NCBI GenBank assembly: GCA_963556495.2
Contig: OY747715.1
Coordinates: 18,452,739-18,516,738 of the forward strand
Direction of reading: 5' to 3'
DNA length: 64,000 bases
Source of the DNA: Valencia hispanica
Lineage: Eukaryota > Chordata > Actinopteri > Cyprinodontiformes > Valenciidae
The notes under the pieces are model-generated. The model saw nothing but the letters and a program-made list of their open reading frames with translations, made no database searches and was not told the DNA's origin. The position numbers were made by a program, and so were the translations under genes. How positions within the stretch are numbered: the stretch's first letter is position 1; each line of letters begins with the position of its first letter. This document shows positions 23,401 to 34,130 of the stretch, in pieces.

Positions 23401-26400
23401 AAATAAGGAGTTATGCATGCATTCAGGGGAAAGTCCATGCATATGTATTTGTATGGATGTAAATTATAGCCAGTACAAATTGTTTGGTCTTCTCAAAGAC
23501 TAGACCAGCTGCAGCCTGTTGGTAATTTTGAAGTAGAAGAAACAAATGGAAAAGTGGCAAGCTGTTGTAATTCAGCTTTAAAAGAAACTAGGAGAGAGAT
23601 ATCACTGAATGTAGATTTATCCTTTCTTCCACAAAAGTGTCCATTATATATATTTTTTAAGTTTTCCAATGAAATAAATAGTAATTTAAATAAGTAGTGG
23701 TGTCATAAAAGCGGACTGCCAGCAGGTTTCTGTCTGAGCTTCTAATCTCCAAATGAATCAGTTGAAAGGATATCTCGACATTGTTTTACAGCAAGAGCGC
23801 ATTAAAAACATCCATAACTTTTATTGATGTAAATATGCCATTCCAAGGTGATCCCTCCAATCAGATGTTAGGAAATGTCTCCTCAGGTCAAGATCAGAAA
23901 TCTTCTGATATATAAAATAAATCAAAAAAATATACAATATTTACAATTTCTTTGATCACTACAGCTCTTTGTGTTTGTGGCTGGTGAGAAGATAACGCAA
24001 AGATTGGAGCAAATTACTTCCATCTTCTGGACTTGATGGGTGTCTTTTACCTCTGCATGTACAGTATTCCGTGCCATCTGTTTTGTTTTGGTGCAAAAAA
24101 AAATTTAGTCAAATTGCAGGTGCAATGTAGTGGAGGAGATTGCTTTGTGAATTGCCCTGTTAGGGTCCCACAAAATGTTGTCAGAAGTCCTTTATGCTTT
24201 TACATATTTGGAATTGTAGACTGGAAGCTAGTGTTTGAGAAATGGAGGAATTAAAAGCTGAATAAGGGAAAATGATGAGTAAAACTAGGGGGGACAGGCC
24301 TGTTTGTCTTTCTTTCGTTTACAGGATGTTCAATTACTTTTCATTACTCATAATTTGTTCTCTAATTGAGTTAAATGAGCTTGGGGAATTAAACCTTTTT
24401 AATTACTTTTAATTGTCTAAACTAAATGAAACTTTTAGATTTTGCAGAAGTCTTTCACAGATTTAGCACAAAAAGAAGCTGTCAATGAATTAAAATGAAT
24501 TAATAAATCAAGCTGGTTCTTAAAATTAATTTGATCACCTGCATAGTTAAGCAGGTAAGCATTATCTCAATGTTCTGTAATAGATTGAATACAAAACAGA
24601 CAGCATTTTCTTCGTCAGCATCCAGGTTGAGAAGAAAGAATTTGTATAAAATGTGACCTAGCTTCATCATTCTGAATTAATTCATGAAATATATATCATC
24701 AGGACAGGGTTATAAGCTTAATGTATTTCACCTCCAAACAAAGTAAAAAGGAGGATATTTTTATTTGTCTTATAAAAGCCTTAGAATGACATAATCTTTT
24801 ACTGCTATAGCATAATGTCACACCAAAGTCACATTTATTTAGTGGGGAGGAAATATGTTAAAGAACTGGAACCAACAGTGGCACCTTGGTGTCACCAAAT
24901 CTCCTTAATAACCATTAGACATTAACTGTATACCAACTGGTTGTTCAGAAATAACCCTCTCTCACCTTAAAAACAAAACAATTACCGATTCACAGGTGTA
25001 AAAAATGTAAAGCCCTTTTGTACTTTAGACAAGTGAGACTTATGCCTTGTTTCGGCAGCTTGGCATGGGTCAGTGCGGTTCGGCACACTAATTTATGGTC
25101 CGGCATATTCAGCAGAGCGTTTTCACTGCCAGTTGGATTCTAACTGGGCAGGCGGGGTTAAACCTAAACATCTAACATTGTATCATACTAGTGCGACGAC
25201 ATGCATGATGCACTTGTATGTCTCATGCTTGTGGGCCTGTAATGAAGAGGACTTTCATTACTGGTATTTGTAAATTACCTTTACCACTTTTAAACGCCTT
25301 CCCCTTTCGCACATTACCACTTCAACTTGAACTTTATAGACACTGCACTTTAAGCACATTTGCACATAAAATAATATATTTGCACACAGGACGTTTAAGA
25401 TATGTATGAAATACTTGTTTGAAGCTTTAGTGTTGATTGTAGCCTTCTGTTTCAGGTGTGTCACAGCTGTTCCTCATTAAGCTGACTGGTCTGTAGAAAG
25501 AAAGTAGTTGAAGCAAAATGGTTTTCTGATGTATAGGAAAATCAATGGATCTGTGTGTGAAGTTTACTGTGGAAAGTTTGAGAGTCAAAATAAGAAGTCA
25601 AGTCTAAAATGTGTTCACGCACCAGTCTTCCTGGGTGTTTCTCAATATCAAGGAACCTCGCTCCTTGCTTACGAGGACACTGTCCTTCCTTGGTCAAAGA
25701 AATCGGTAAAATGGAACAGACTTACCTCACGGGACTGTGGCTGCCCAGAGCCCGCCTTTTGCTTGTTTATCAAAAGATATGTTGAAATTATTGTGGTAGG
25801 TACTGCACATCAGAAGTGGTCCCATGCAAGAAGTTACGTGCAGGACTGTGTGTGTTTGTGCCAGAAGAAGGACACTGGGTCATCCTGACCTAGGCCGTGG
25901 TCCAGCCGAATCATAAACATCTGGATATTGTCAGACAATATGATTCACAAACCTGGTATAAAAATATGTGTGTTAATGATAGTGAGAGTGCTTGGCTGGG
26001 GTGTTCTGCGGGACAGAGGTTTGTGAAAGTTCCATGTGGTGAGTTGATTGTATTTGTCCAGTGACTGGTATGAACAATATGTTCAATAAAGTAAACCTGC
26101 ACAGGCTGAACATTTCAGATTAAGAGCGTTGTGGGTCTTCTTTATTTAATTGCTTAATATCTGTGCATCTTTGAGCACCAACAAAATCAACTTAGAAATG
26201 GTTCACCAGACACTGGCCATCTTACTGCCCAGAATGAAATGACCCAGGACCCAGTAAGACTATTTTTTGTATTATGTATTTTGGGCATAATCCAGAATTT
26301 GACCCTAGTGTGTTTGGGTGGGGAGAGATCTGAAACATGCAGAACACAGGAACTACTCACTCTTGAAATAAATAATCCAGGAGCCTCCAAATCCAGTCAT

Positions 26401-26830
26401 AAGGGCCGGTGTCCTGCAGATCTTAGATCGGTCCTTGTTACAACATAGCTAATTCAAATTGCTAAATTACCTCCTCAACATGTTCTCCAGAGGTCGGATA
26501 ATGAACCAGTCATTTGATTCATGTGTATTGACCTGGTGTTGACCCAGGGTGACATCTAAAACATGTAGGCCTGACTTTGGACACAACTGTTCTGGAACAT
26601 GATATAAGACTATATTACACAATATCACAGTTTGTTGAACAAAAACGAAACAAAAGTGTATTACCCATGTGCAGAACAGTACACCCATAGAATTTCCAAA
26701 ATAATTGAGAATTAAGCTGCAGGTTAAGAGGTTGATAAAAAAATACTTTTGACTGATGCCTGCTTTCATTAAGAAGATCCCTCTTTGTTGGTATGTAGGG
26801 TCATCTCTATGAAAGCAGGCCTTATGGTAG
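20463..26830. other. Unassigned DNA, no recognised gene
   Basis: Over about 6.4 kb I found no domain-bearing frame, splice-flanked conserved exon or RNA gene. 21455-21790 has the look of an interspersed repeat: CAGGGTCACGTTAACTG at its start and a short frame beginning METKPNASRHQ at 21667, but I cannot name it. 25040-25150 has the TTTCGGCAGCTTGGC style of small fish MITEs. This is the longest stretch free of clear transposons and may be host intergenic or intronic DNA. Confidence 0.35.
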
Positions 26831-26834
26831 TTAA

Positions 26835-27359
26835 AGGTAGGGTAGGTGATTCTGTAAAAGCTGTTAGAGCAGGCTGTATTTTGAAGAAAAAGTCCAAACC
26901 CCTTTCTTCAGACTCCCTCCCTATGCCATGTCTCCGAAGCACAAGAACGCACACTGCTTGTTCCCGTGAGTTCAAGCACAGACTAGTGCTGTGTAGCTTT
27001 GACAGACTACATGCCGCATTCACAACTAAAAAAATGTATGCTAATGTAGCTATGGGCCTTTAGCTTCCCTTCCTGCTTACTGCTCCAAGCCGAGAACGCG
27101 CAATGTGTGCACAAAGAGGGGAACGCGCAGCAGGGGAAAGTGCTGTGAGAGGGGAGTTTGATTGATGGCTCAGGACCCAATCGTCCTGACCAGCCCGTTC
27201 AAGACAATTGGACGAGGTTTTTCCAAGATTTTCCGCTTCAGAGGCAATTATGATTCTTAGTTTATTTGACAAAACATCTAACTTATTGGTTGTTTTTGGT
27301 ATGTAAAGAGCAAGCAACACTGCAAAAAGTGTTTCAGAAAAAAATTACCTACCCCACCT
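26835..27359. mobile_element. TTAA-flanked MITE (525 bp)
   Basis: The left end reads AGGTAGGGTAGGTGATT and the right end AATTACCTACCCCACCT, an inverted pair of about 17 bp. Both are flanked by TTAA (26831-26834 and 27360-27363), the target duplication of piggyBac and Kolobok transposons. No transposase is encoded; the internal open frames have no domains. It is a non-autonomous element mobilised in trans. Confidence 0.75.
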
Positions 27360-27363
27360 TTAA

Positions 27364-28385
27364 CTGGTACAGAACAGAAGTTTTATTTTCTGTGTACTAT
27401 GTGTTTTTTTCTAAATTGTAAACATACAGTTTAGAAACAGTTATAAAATCAAATTACCTGACAGCATGTCTTTGATAGAAAAGAGTTTGATTAAGCTATC
27501 TCACTTTAATCACATCACCGCACACTGCAAACCTTCATTTTAAAGAATGCACAACTCTCTTTATAGCTTATAGCTAATGTTTCAGCTATATTGGTGAAAT
27601 AGACTTTAAAAGGCCAATGCATAAAACCAGCTGGGGTTAATGGGACCAGCTAAATAATAGAAAGCGAGCTTTAGAGTCACAGCCCCGTGCCATGTAGACT
27701 GGTTAAATATGTTGAGTTAACACAATGTCTGCCCTCCTTAAGTCACATCAGTTATGCAGCAGATGCTAATAAACTGGAACACATCAAATTAATACCCATG
27801 TCATAATTTATGGCTTGGAGCAGACAATTTCATGTTGATACATGTTATACAACAGTGACAGAGAGTAGGCCCCTTTTACCATATGCATACAAGTTAGAAA
27901 AGGGGTGGAAGTGTTAATATTTATATATGAATATTTTATTGCAGAGGTTGAGTACAACTGGGGTATTGAAGACAGTAAAACAATCCATCACATTAACCTG
28001 TATCAGTGGAGCTGCTATGCATAGATATGTGTAACGTTTAATCTGAAGTTTCAAAGAAATGCAGACGATCCTTGCACAACCTTTACTTTTGTATTTCTGG
28101 AGATTAATTTAAATCTTTTTGTTTAGCAAATAGCCTTGAGGTGTAATTTGTTGTGAATAAGGACCAAAGAAACTGAACTAGCATAGAACATAGTCATAAA
28201 TATGTTTTTGATCTCTAGGGTTGTTTTTACAATTTGAACCGACAGAGGTTGTACTGCAATGAAAATGTGAATTTTGTGGTTTGCTGAACTAAGGGAAAGA
28301 GATGATGTAAGGATCCCCTGTTAAACTTTTGTCTCACTTTGAGGCTGTTGTCTGCATACCTGAATGGCAATGTTTTTAGCTTTTT
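27364..28385. other. Unassigned AT-rich DNA
   Basis: No coding or repeat signature is recognised between the TTAA MITE and the SINE at 28390. Confidence 0.3.
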
Positions 28386-28389
28386 TTAA

Positions 28390-28572
28390 AAGGTTTTTAC
28401 TTGGCACTAGTTGCCTTTATTAACAGTAGCTATAGACAGGAAGTAGGTATACAGACAAGGGGGGAAGACGAGCAGCATAGGACAAGAATCAAACCCCGGA
28501 CAGCTGCTTCGAGGGATAACAGCCCCTGTTTATGGAGGGGCTGCTCTACCCCTACACCATGCACTGTCCCTG
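28390..28572 (-). repeat. tRNA-derived SINE, second type
   Basis: On the minus strand the head reads ATGGTGTAGGGGTAGAGCAG (A-box-like) and CGGGGTTTGATTC (B-box-like), followed by a body ending in AAAACC. A similar unit is at 43385-43560. The tRNA-like part does not fold as an intact tRNA. Confidence 0.6.
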
Positions 28573-28900
28573 TTTTTAGCTTCTATGATTAGTCATCCAA
28601 CCTTTTTACAGACTTAGGCCCTTTCCAAGTAACCCTTACTCCTTATTCCACTCTCACTTTCAGGAAGTGATTCAAATACTCCACTGAAGCAGGATCAGCT
28701 CTCAATTTCTATTAACGTAATGTTTGGACTGTAAGCTATTACTTTTTACACAAGCTTTGCACCCTGCGCCCTATACAACAATGGGGCTAATTTATAGATG
28801 TTTTTACTGGCTAACGGCCAACAGTGGGGGACTATACCAGAAAGTACAAATGTGAGACAGACGTGGGGAAAGATTATGCGTTGAAGAAGACACAACTGGT
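28573..28900. other. Unassigned DNA
   Basis: No coding or repeat feature is recognised. Confidence 0.3.
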
Positions 28901-28904
28901 AGTT

Positions 28905-29131
28905 TCCATGCACACACCCTCATCGTGGAAAACACACAAAGAAATGCATATAATGCAGTTTTTAATTTAAAGGCAATCAAGCTGGCTGTCAAAGAAGGAA
29001 ATAGAGCTACTGCACGTAAGCTTGACATAAAAAAATTGATAGTGAGACGTTGGAGGAGGCAGCTGGAAGAACTGAATCAGTGTAAAAAGCTTTCAGAGGA
29101 CAAGACAATAAAGATGGACTTAAACCGCTAG
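28905..29131 (+). pseudogene. Pogo/Tigger-like transposase, N-terminal HTH fragment
   Basis: The 68-aa frame (28925-29131) contains AYNAVFNLKAIKLAVKEGNR, ATARKLDIKKLIVRRWRRQ and LEELNQCKK. This is the first helix-turn-helix (psq/CENP-B type) of pogo-group transposases, where the order FKLKAI...EGNR..ARKL...VRRWRRQ is characteristic. The catalytic domain is absent, so it is a fragment. A domesticated host protein exon is possible but no splice signals are evident. Confidence 0.6.
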
Positions 29132-29197
29132 GCACAAAAGTATTTTTAATTCAAATTTCCATAGTTGTATTCTGGTAGCCACTGAATATATGAAAGA

Positions 29198-29345
29198 CAG
29201 ACATTCATTCATCCATCTATTTTCTCTAACTTCTTGTTCAGGGTTGCATGGAGGGCTGGAAAACATCCCATCCAACTGTGATGGGTGGGGGCCCACTTTG
29301 AATCAGTCACCAGCCTTTCACAGGGGAAACGCAGGAGACAAACAA
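29198..29345 (-). repeat. SINE tail fragment
   Basis: CATCCATCTATTTTCTCTAA with TTCAGGGTTGCATGG and CAGTCACCAGCCTTTCACAG corresponds to the 3' part of the GGATGGATGG SINE, inverted, strongly diverged. Confidence 0.5.
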
Positions 29346-30099
29346 CCAGACAAATGTGGACTAAAATAATTTTAGAATCATTCAGAAAGTGTAGAAGCCC
29401 CCATGCTCCCTTTGTGAAGGTTATAAGACTTAATTGTGTCATTTTGATGTAATATTTTAATTAGTTCATAGAGGCTCCTACATTAGCAAGAAGGCAAAGG
29501 GACAGTAGTATATTGCAGTTTTATGGAAATTAAATTTAACTAAATACATCATCAGATGATGTAAAAAAGACTGAAGACAGCTTTTTGCTGTTTTGCAGAG
29601 TTAGATCTTTTTAAAGGTAAATCGTGCTTCTAATATTTTTGCTGGGCCCTCTCCTCTACTCAAAATGAACTGATTGTACACATTAGAAGTAAGAAAGTAC
29701 AACAGCCGTTACTGCTGTCTTTGTTTTGTCCTAATTAAAAGGCTTTATTAGATAGCAATGTACTATTTTCAGAAATAAAATAAAATTTCGTGCTCACACA
29801 GTCACCATTAAATCATTTAAAGGTTTCTGGATCCCTGTGATGCTGTCTTGATTATTTTGACCTTTTTTAACCACTGTGTAGTTTAATATAGATATGCTAT
29901 TCAGTTCAGATTTTTGACCCACTGGTTTAACCCACTACACAGCTCGACTGAAACTTGCATGCACTCATCAGCATGCGATAATAATTTTGGACTTTTGATA
30001 TTTTAGTTCAGCTTTTTTTTCAAGGGACAAAGTTTTTAATTTTTGTACAGTTTCACCATTCCACACAGGGTCAACATCATATTGACAGGCTCAATTATA
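29346..30099. other. Unassigned AT-rich DNA
   Basis: No coding or named repeat is seen before the Tc1 insertion at 30102. It may belong with 31662-32400 to one older repeat that the Tc1 element split. Confidence 0.3.
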
Positions 30100-30101
30100 T
30101 A

Positions 30102-31659
30102 CAGTGGCTTGCAAAAGTATTCGGCCCCCTTGAACTTTTCCACATTTTGTCACATTACAGCCACAAACATGAATCAGTTTTATTGGAATTCCACGTGAAA
30201 GACCAAAATAATTTTTTTTACAAATAAATAACTGAAAAGTGGGGTGTGCGTAATTATTCAGCCAGCTTTGGTCTGAGTGCAGTCAGTTGCCCATAGACAT
30301 TGTCTGATGAGTGCTAATGACTAAATAGAGTGCACCTGTGTGTAATCTAATGTCAGTACAAATACAGCTGCCCTGTGACGGCCTCAGAGGTTGTCTAAGA
30401 GAATGTTGGGAGCAGCAACACCATGAAGTCCAAAGAACACACCAGACAGGTCAGGGATAAAGTTATTGAGAAATTTAAAGCAGGCTTAGGCTACAAAAAG
30501 ATTTCCCAAGCCTTGAACATCCCACGGAGCACTGTTCAAGCGATCATTCAGAAATGGAAGGAGTATGGCACAACTGTAAACCTACCAAGACAAGGCCGTC
30601 CACCTAAACTCACAGGTCGAACAAGGAGAGCGCTGATCAGAAATGCAGCCAAGAGGCCCATGGTGACTCTGGACGAGCTGCAGAGATCTACAGCTCAGGT
30701 GGGGGAATCTGTCCATAGGACAACTATTAGCCGTGCACTGCACAAAGTTGGCCTTTATGGAAGAGTGGCAAGAAGAAAGCTATTGTTAAAAGAAAACCAG
30801 AAGAAGTCCCGTTTGCAGTTTGCCACAAGCCATGTGGGGGAGACAGCACACATGTGGAAGAAGGTGCTCTGGTCAGATGAGACCAAAATGGAACTTCTTG
30901 GCCAAAATGCAAAACGCTATGTGTGGCAGAAAACTAAGACTGCACATCACTCTGAACACACCATCCCCACTGTCAAATATGGTGGTGGCAGCATCATGCT
31001 CTGGGGGTGCTTCTCTTCAGCAGGGACATGGAAGCTGGTCAGAGTTGATGGGAAGATGGATGGAGCCAAATACAGGGCAATCTTGGAAGAAAACCTCTTG
31101 GAGTCTGCAAAAGACTTGAGACTGGGGCGGAGGTTCACCTTCCAGCAGGACAACGACCCTAAACATAAAGCCAGGGCAACAATGGAATGGGTTAAAACAA
31201 AACATATCCATGTATTAGAATGGCCCAGTCAAAGTCCAGATCTGAATCCAATCGAGTATCTGTGGCGAGATCTGAAAGCTGCTGTTCACAAACACTGTCC
31301 ATCTAATCTGACTGAGCTGGAGCTGTTTTGCAAAGAAGAATGGGCAAGAATTTCAGTCTCTAGATGTGCAAAGCTGGTAGAGACATACCCTAAAAGACTG
31401 GCAGCTGTAATTGCAGCAAAAGGTGTTTCTCCAAAGTATTGACTCAGGGGGCTGAATAATTACGCACACCCCACTTTTCAGTTATTTATTTGCAAAAAAT
31501 GTTTGGAATCATGTATGATTTTCGTTCCACTTCTCACGTGTACACCACTTTGTATTGGTCTTTCACGTGGAATTCCAATAAAACTGATTCATGTTTGTGG
31601 CTGTAATGTAACAAAATGTGGAAAAGTTCAAGGGGGCCGAACACTTTTGCAAGCCACTG
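30102..31659 (+). mobile_element. Intact Tc1-like transposon (1,558 bp)
   Basis: The element starts CAGTGGCTTGCAAAAGTATT and ends with the inverse TTTTGCAAGCCACTG, flanked on both sides by the TA target duplication (30100-30101 and 31660-31661). The outer 105 bp or so of the two terminal repeats match almost completely by eye. The right repeat extends to 31450 (about 210 bp), the usual IR/DR length. The left one (to 30263, about 162 bp) lacks roughly 48 bp of the inner part. One complete transposase ORF lies between. The good state of both ends and ORF suggests recent activity. Confidence 0.95.
30423..31442 (+). CDS. Tc1-like DDE transposase (339 aa, intact)
   Basis: This enzyme excises the transposon and reinserts it at TA dinucleotides in the nucleus. 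Residues 1-50 form the first helix-turn-helix of the paired-like DNA-binding domain (KAGLGYKKISQALNIPRSTV). Residues 56-62 (RQGRPPK) are the GRPR-like linker, and 70-125 the second HTH. The catalytic triad is complete: D152 in LWSDET, D243 in FQQDNDPKH and E278 in NPIEYLW, with 34 residues between the last two (DD34E). A glycine-rich box (YGGGS) is at 186-190. The length of 339 aa is normal for the family and there is no stop or frameshift. The start ATG at 30423 matches the usual Tc1 N-terminus, about 320 bp inside the left end. It has no partner gene; expression would depend on a host or internal terminal-repeat promoter. Confidence 0.95.
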   Translation: MKSKEHTRQVRDKVIEKFKAGLGYKKISQALNIPRSTVQAIIQKWKEYGTTVNLPRQGRPPKLTGRTRRALIRNAAKRPMVTLDELQRSTAQVGESVHRTTISRALHKVGLYGRVARRKLLLKENQKKSRLQFATSHVGETAHMWKKVLWSDETKMELLGQNAKRYVWQKTKTAHHSEHTIPTVKYGGGSIMLWGCFSSAGTWKLVRVDGKMDGAKYRAILEENLLESAKDLRLGRRFTFQQDNDPKHKARATMEWVKTKHIHVLEWPSQSPDLNPIEYLWRDLKAAVHKHCPSNLTELELFCKEEWARISVSRCAKLVETYPKRLAAVIAAKGVSPKY

Positions 31660-31661
31660 TA

Positions 31662-32400
31662 CATACCATTGTTATCAGAAATGGTAAAACTAATTTAAAG
31701 TGGGTGGTTTCCTCACACTGGTTTGACTATTAATCGTAATATATATGTTTTCAGTAGTCTGGAGGTCAGGGTTTTGGGGAGACCTTTCCATAACCTTAAT
31801 GTTGGCCTGCTGTATACACTCCAAACCAGTTGGAACACCCAACTGGGTCCAAGTTGTGGTCAAGCTAAAGAATCTGAAAGTTAGTTTTCTATATACAATA
31901 ATCTGTTCACTTTGTGCAATGCATCAGTACAACTTGCAGCAAAACAGCTCCTCAGCACAATGCAATGAACACCATGCTCGTTTTCCTTGTTCACCAACTT
32001 CTCAGTCTGTGGTGATTACTCTTAAAAAATCCTAAATAGTTTTCTTTCATCAGCTGGTGACAACCTGGGTCAGCTAGTTGAAATATTAACCCAGTTCGAT
32101 GTTCCAGCAGGACAATCATCCCAAATACACATTTAAACTGGTTTCAAAATGAATAAAGCAAACCGACATTAAGCACCTGGAATGCTGTCACAAAAGGCTC
32201 AACGAACTATACTTAAAGCTGGGTCAACGCAAGGAAACTAGTCAATTTAGAAGTCTTACTAATTCTCCTGTAGTCAGGTATCTAACAAGAATTATCCCAG
32301 AAGCTTTTGAAGGGTGTGGTCAATTACTGGGGAATATCTCATTAAATATTAGTGGTTTGTATGGATACATTTGAACCTGTATGAACAATTTTTGACCCTG
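31662..32400 (+). pseudogene. Decayed DNA-transposon fragment
   Basis: The plus strand holds a weak transposase-like piece: SVVWRSGFWGDLSITL at about 31750 and FQQDNHPKYTFKLVSK at about 32103-32150. The latter resembles the second-aspartate block (QQDN.P) of Tc1/mariner transposases. The reading is broken by many stops. It adjoins the intact Tc1 element on one side and the gypsy LTR on the other. Confidence 0.4.
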
Positions 32401-32423
32401 GTTGGGGTATCAAAATCAATTTG

Positions 32424-33175
32424 TGTTAGGATCCTGGGTTTTGCTGGTATTCTGCTGTGTGTGTGGGTTCTCCTACCTTCTCTGCAGGGGCGTGGCTGAT
32501 TGGTGACAGGAGCAGCTCGTTTAGGCTCATCATCTCCAGCTTCAAAAGAGGGACGGAGGCTGCAAGCTGACGCCAGATGGTTCTCGCTTCTAGCAGGTAA
32601 ACACGGCCAACCTTTATTCCAGAAAGTTTATCCTTCGATACCTCTGTGCGTTTATTCTTCCTGGTTTCCTCACAGACCTGATCCAGACTCCTTTGTCCTC
32701 TGAAGTTGGTTTCCTCCTCTGATCTCTGTACCATCGGTGATACCTCCTGGAAACAACTTACCGATCACTCTGGATTCCCTCCTGGTCAGCTTATTCATCT
32801 GTCTGCCCGCTCCACCTGTAAACACACACAGCCTTGCACAACGTCAGCCTCCGTCAGCCTCCGTCAGCCTCCGTCAGCCTCCGTCAGCCTCCACTCACCT
32901 CTGGTATTGGATCCTACTTACCTTCCTCAAAGATCAGACATAGCAATCATCCTGTGAGTAACCATTCACTCTCTGCCCCACCATCCTGTCACATCGTCTC
33001 ATATCCATTTTCTGCTGCAGTTCCTCCGCCTGTCATCGTGGACCCGTTTCCCGGTGATCAACCAGAGACTTTCACATTTATTATAAACGAACATCTTTTA
33101 TCATATCCAAATTTACTGTCTGGTGTTCTGAGTCTCTTGCTGCCTTTGAGTCATAAAAACCTTGCAAACATGACA
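32424..33175 (+). repeat. Gypsy 5' LTR (752 bp)
   Basis: The TG...CA unit starts TGTTAGGATCC and ends CAAACATGACA. Its last 38 bp recur at 39485-39522. The first gag ATG (33170) overlaps the LTR end. A 10-bp tandem repeat lies inside at about 32841-32891. Confidence 0.8.
32841..32891. repeat. 10-bp tandem repeat (CGTCAGCCTC), 5 copies
   Basis: Five consecutive copies of CGTCAGCCTC lie in the gypsy LTR, identical to each other. They probably arose by slippage in this copy or its parent. Confidence 0.9.
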
Positions 33176-34130
33176 GAACCATCTGGCCAACCTGTCTCAG
33201 CAGCACAAATTCAGAATGCCGTGTTTCAGCAAGGAACACTCTTGGGCCAGGACGAAACCATAATTCAGGATCTATCACAACAGTTATCTATTCAAACCTC
33301 AACCATCAGTCATCTAACTCAGCAGCTTTTCGATGTTACAACAAAACTAAGTCATTTTCAAGATAATCCATCCTCTACTTCCTGCTTCCGGAATGTAGCA
33401 TCACCACCCCCAGAACCATTCTCTGGTGATCTAGAAAAGACAAGAGGTTTTCTTTTATAGTGTAAGTTGGCTTTCACCCGTTCATCCCGAACATTTCATT
33501 TAGATTCCCATAAGATCCCTTATATTATTGGACTCCTCCGGGGAAAAGCCTTCAGATGGGCAGAGGCATTTTTCAACGAGTCTACTATTGAAGACACAAC
33601 TTTAGAGGATTTTCTGGAGTTATTTAATTTAATCTTCTCTCCGATCAGAAACAAGGAGGAGTCAGGCCGAAAACTCTGGTCAATCAAACAGGGAACTCGC
33701 CCAGTTGCTGAATTTGCGATAGATTGTAGAATCTTAGCAGAAGAATCGGGGTGAAACAATCCAGCTTTAAAGGGAGCGTTTTATCAGGCTTTAAATAAAA
33801 AAATCAAAGATGATCTTGCCACAAGAGATGACCCTGATACACTAGATGAACTGATTGCCTTAGCCATTAAGGTTGATGGACATTCCCGAGAGTGGAGGCC
33901 AAAAATCAATCTTCCACCCACCTAGAACCCAGAAATGATTCTACAATTCCAAGACAGCTTGCCACCCCGAGAGAAGGATCCCTGAGCCTATGCTCATTGG
34001 CAAAACTCGTTTAAGTCCACATGAAAGACAAAAGAGGATAAAAAACAATTGGTGTCTTTACTGCGGCTCTCCTAAATATAATATCTCCCACTGCCCAGTT
34101 CGCCCAAAAGAATCTCCCCGCCAGTGAAGG
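33170..34130 (+). pseudogene. Gypsy gag, broken
   Basis: Gag is the structural protein that packages the RNA. The frame starts MTEPSGQPVSAAQIQNAV and continues with a coiled-coil-like segment (LSQQLSIQTSTISHLTQQLF). After an in-frame stop near 33459 it continues with the capsid part (IIGLLRGKAFRWAEAFF, FLELFNLIFSP, EFAIDCRILAEESG). A second stop lies at about 33752, and another near 33922. The zinc knuckle is at about 34053-34094 (CLYCGSPKYNISHC); the position of its usual histidine holds tyrosine. At least three stops interrupt it. Confidence 0.8.

Noticed and set aside
30727..31211. Minus-strand and shifted frames within the Tc1 transposase
   Set aside because: Shadows of the intact 339-aa gene.
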